Source: Caldora sp. SIO3E6 (GTDB taxonomy: Bacteria; Cyanobacteriota; Cyanobacteriia; Cyanobacteriales; Coleofasciculaceae). From it: 6,134 nucleotides of DNA. Below the pieces are notes generated by a model. That model saw only the letters and a program-made list of their open reading frames with translations. It had not been told where the DNA came from and searched no databases. The stretch is taken from NCBI GenBank assembly GCA_010672185.1, contig JAAHHL010000458.1:1-6134 (forward strand), given 5' to 3'. The position numbers and the translations under genes were made by a program. How positions within the stretch are numbered: position 1 is the first letter of the stretch; the number at the start of each line of letters is the position of its first letter. This document shows, piece by piece, positions 5,670 through 6,134 of the stretch.

Positions 5670-5836
5670 GTTTAGACGCATTGATGAAATTACATCTAAT
5701 CCCTGAATGGTTGCTCAATCGTGCGGAAAATGCCGCAGTTTACTTCTACAACCCCAAACTCAACTCAAAGACGCCTCCTGTAGTTTAGCTCATAGCTGTA
5801 GCGTAATAGTTGATGAAGAATGCGCTATCTGTTGGG
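5670..5836. other. intergenic stretch with a doubtful 34-codon frame
   Basis: No convincing gene is present. A frame from ATG 5684 to TAG 5788 encodes 34 residues beginning MKLHLIPEWLLNRAEN. It looks protein-like and could be the fragment of a decayed gene, but has no ribosome binding site and no recognised relatives. A small stem TGCGG/CCGCA (5722-5726 with 5733-5737) lies within it. No clear terminator for the upstream gene was found. Confidence 0.3.
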
Positions 5837-5892
5837 TACTAATGTTTATGTAATGTATTGGAATGGTCGTTCAGCTTTAATACGCGATCGCT
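5837..5892 (+). repeat. dispersed 56-bp direct repeat, right copy
   Basis: Ungapped match to 3350-3405 (45 of 56 by eye), in the same orientation and 2487 bp away. It ends in the HIP1-containing CGCGATCGCT (octamer 5884-5891). The two copies bracket the block containing the 130-residue, GUN4, toxin-remnant and 104-residue frames. Confidence 0.85.
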
Positions 5893-5995
5893 CATTAATA
5901 AATTTAGCTCTACTTCAACACGAGTATACAATCTAGAGAAGAGGGGCATATGCAATCATTGGTGTCAACTTAAGCCTAGACATAGCTGACTGGTT
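5893..5995. other. non-coding stretch before the palindrome cluster
   Basis: A+T-rich, with no gene seen. A purine-rich GAGGGG (5941-5946) precedes an ATG at 5950 by 3 nt, but that frame stops after seven codons (TAA 5971-5973). It may be the truncated 5' end of a lost gene or chance. GCATATGC (5946-5953) is an 8-bp palindrome. The stretch may be the outer part of the repeat element that follows. Confidence 0.3.
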
Positions 5996-6128
5996 GGATT
6001 TCATAATCCGCCGTGGACTTAAGTCCACGGCTAATAGCTCAAGTCCACTCAAGTGGACTGAAGATTTTTGGGAAGATTGAGTCATCTTTAGATGACTTTG
6101 GCTATTAGCAAGGAACTTAAGTTCCTTG
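5996..6128. repeat. cluster of palindromes, probable non-coding mobile or REP-type element
   Basis: Four near-regular hairpins occur. CCGTGGACTTAAGTCCACGG (6011-6030) is a perfect 20-bp palindrome. AGTCCACT/AGTGGACT (6042-6049 with 6052-6059) has a 2-nt loop. AGTCATCT/AGATGACT (6080-6087 with 6090-6097) has a 2-nt loop. CAAGGAACTTAAGTTCCTTG (6109-6128) is a perfect 20-bp palindrome. The two outer palindromes share the core GGA, one or two bases, then CTTAAG. They are joined to the inside by GCTAATAGC (6030-6038) and its exact inverse GCTATTAGC (6101-6109), so the cluster is roughly mirror-symmetric. A smaller GGATT/AATCC stem lies at 5996-6009. From memory, repeats with a GGCTATTAGC motif next to a palindrome are common in cyanobacterial genomes. 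The element may continue past the right edge. Confidence 0.85.
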
Positions 6129-6134
6129 TGGGGC

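Noticed and set aside
5684..5788. 34-codon frame MKLHLIPEWL...
   Set aside because: No ribosome binding site and no recognised family. Kept as a note in the intergenic entry rather than as a gene.
5950..5973. Seven-codon frame after a purine-rich GAGGGG
   Set aside because: Too short to support as a gene, and the 3-nt spacing is poor. Recorded only as a possible truncated 5' end.

Overview
The window looks like chromosome of a filamentous, probably heterocyst-forming cyanobacterium (Nostocales type). The reasons are three copies of the HIP1 octamer GCGATCGC (2981, 3397, 5884), short tandem heptamer and octamer arrays of the kind described from heterocystous cyanobacteria, a C-rich/G-rich intergenic hairpin common in these genomes, an MHYT sensor kinase with a cyanobacterial-type H box, and a GUN4 domain, which is essentially restricted to oxygenic phototrophs. 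This placement rests on sequence recognition, not on a search.

Layout. Positions 1-423 hold the uncertain end of something entering from the left and two simple-sequence arrays (13 heptamers, then 13 octamers). A glutaredoxin gene (grxC-like) follows on the minus strand, 424-735. A 381-bp divergent intergenic region separates it from a 741-residue membrane sensor histidine kinase (MHYT-PAS-HisKA-HATPase, 1117-3342) that has no response regulator beside it here.

The accessory part runs from 3350 to 5892 and is bounded by two direct copies of a 56-bp repeat. Inside it are a 130-residue soluble protein (3543-3935) and a 372-residue protein with two membrane helices and a C-terminal GUN4 domain (4098-5216). 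The two share an ungapped 82-residue module (36 identities by eye). They are followed by the decayed C-terminal end of a RelE/ParE-type toxin (5230-5358), whose stop overlaps by ATGA the start of an intact 104-residue protein of unknown function (5355-5669). The last 465 bp contain no convincing gene and end in a cluster of four palindromes that continues to, or beyond, the right edge.

How the genes may work together. The glutaredoxin and the kinase look independent. The 130- and 372-residue proteins are the most interesting pair: one copy of the shared module is free, the other is tethered to the membrane and coupled to a possible tetrapyrrole-sensing domain. I infer that they associate through this module and act as a signalling or conflict-type pair, but no catalytic effector is visible in the window. 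The toxin remnant suggests that the block replaced part of an older toxin-antitoxin locus.
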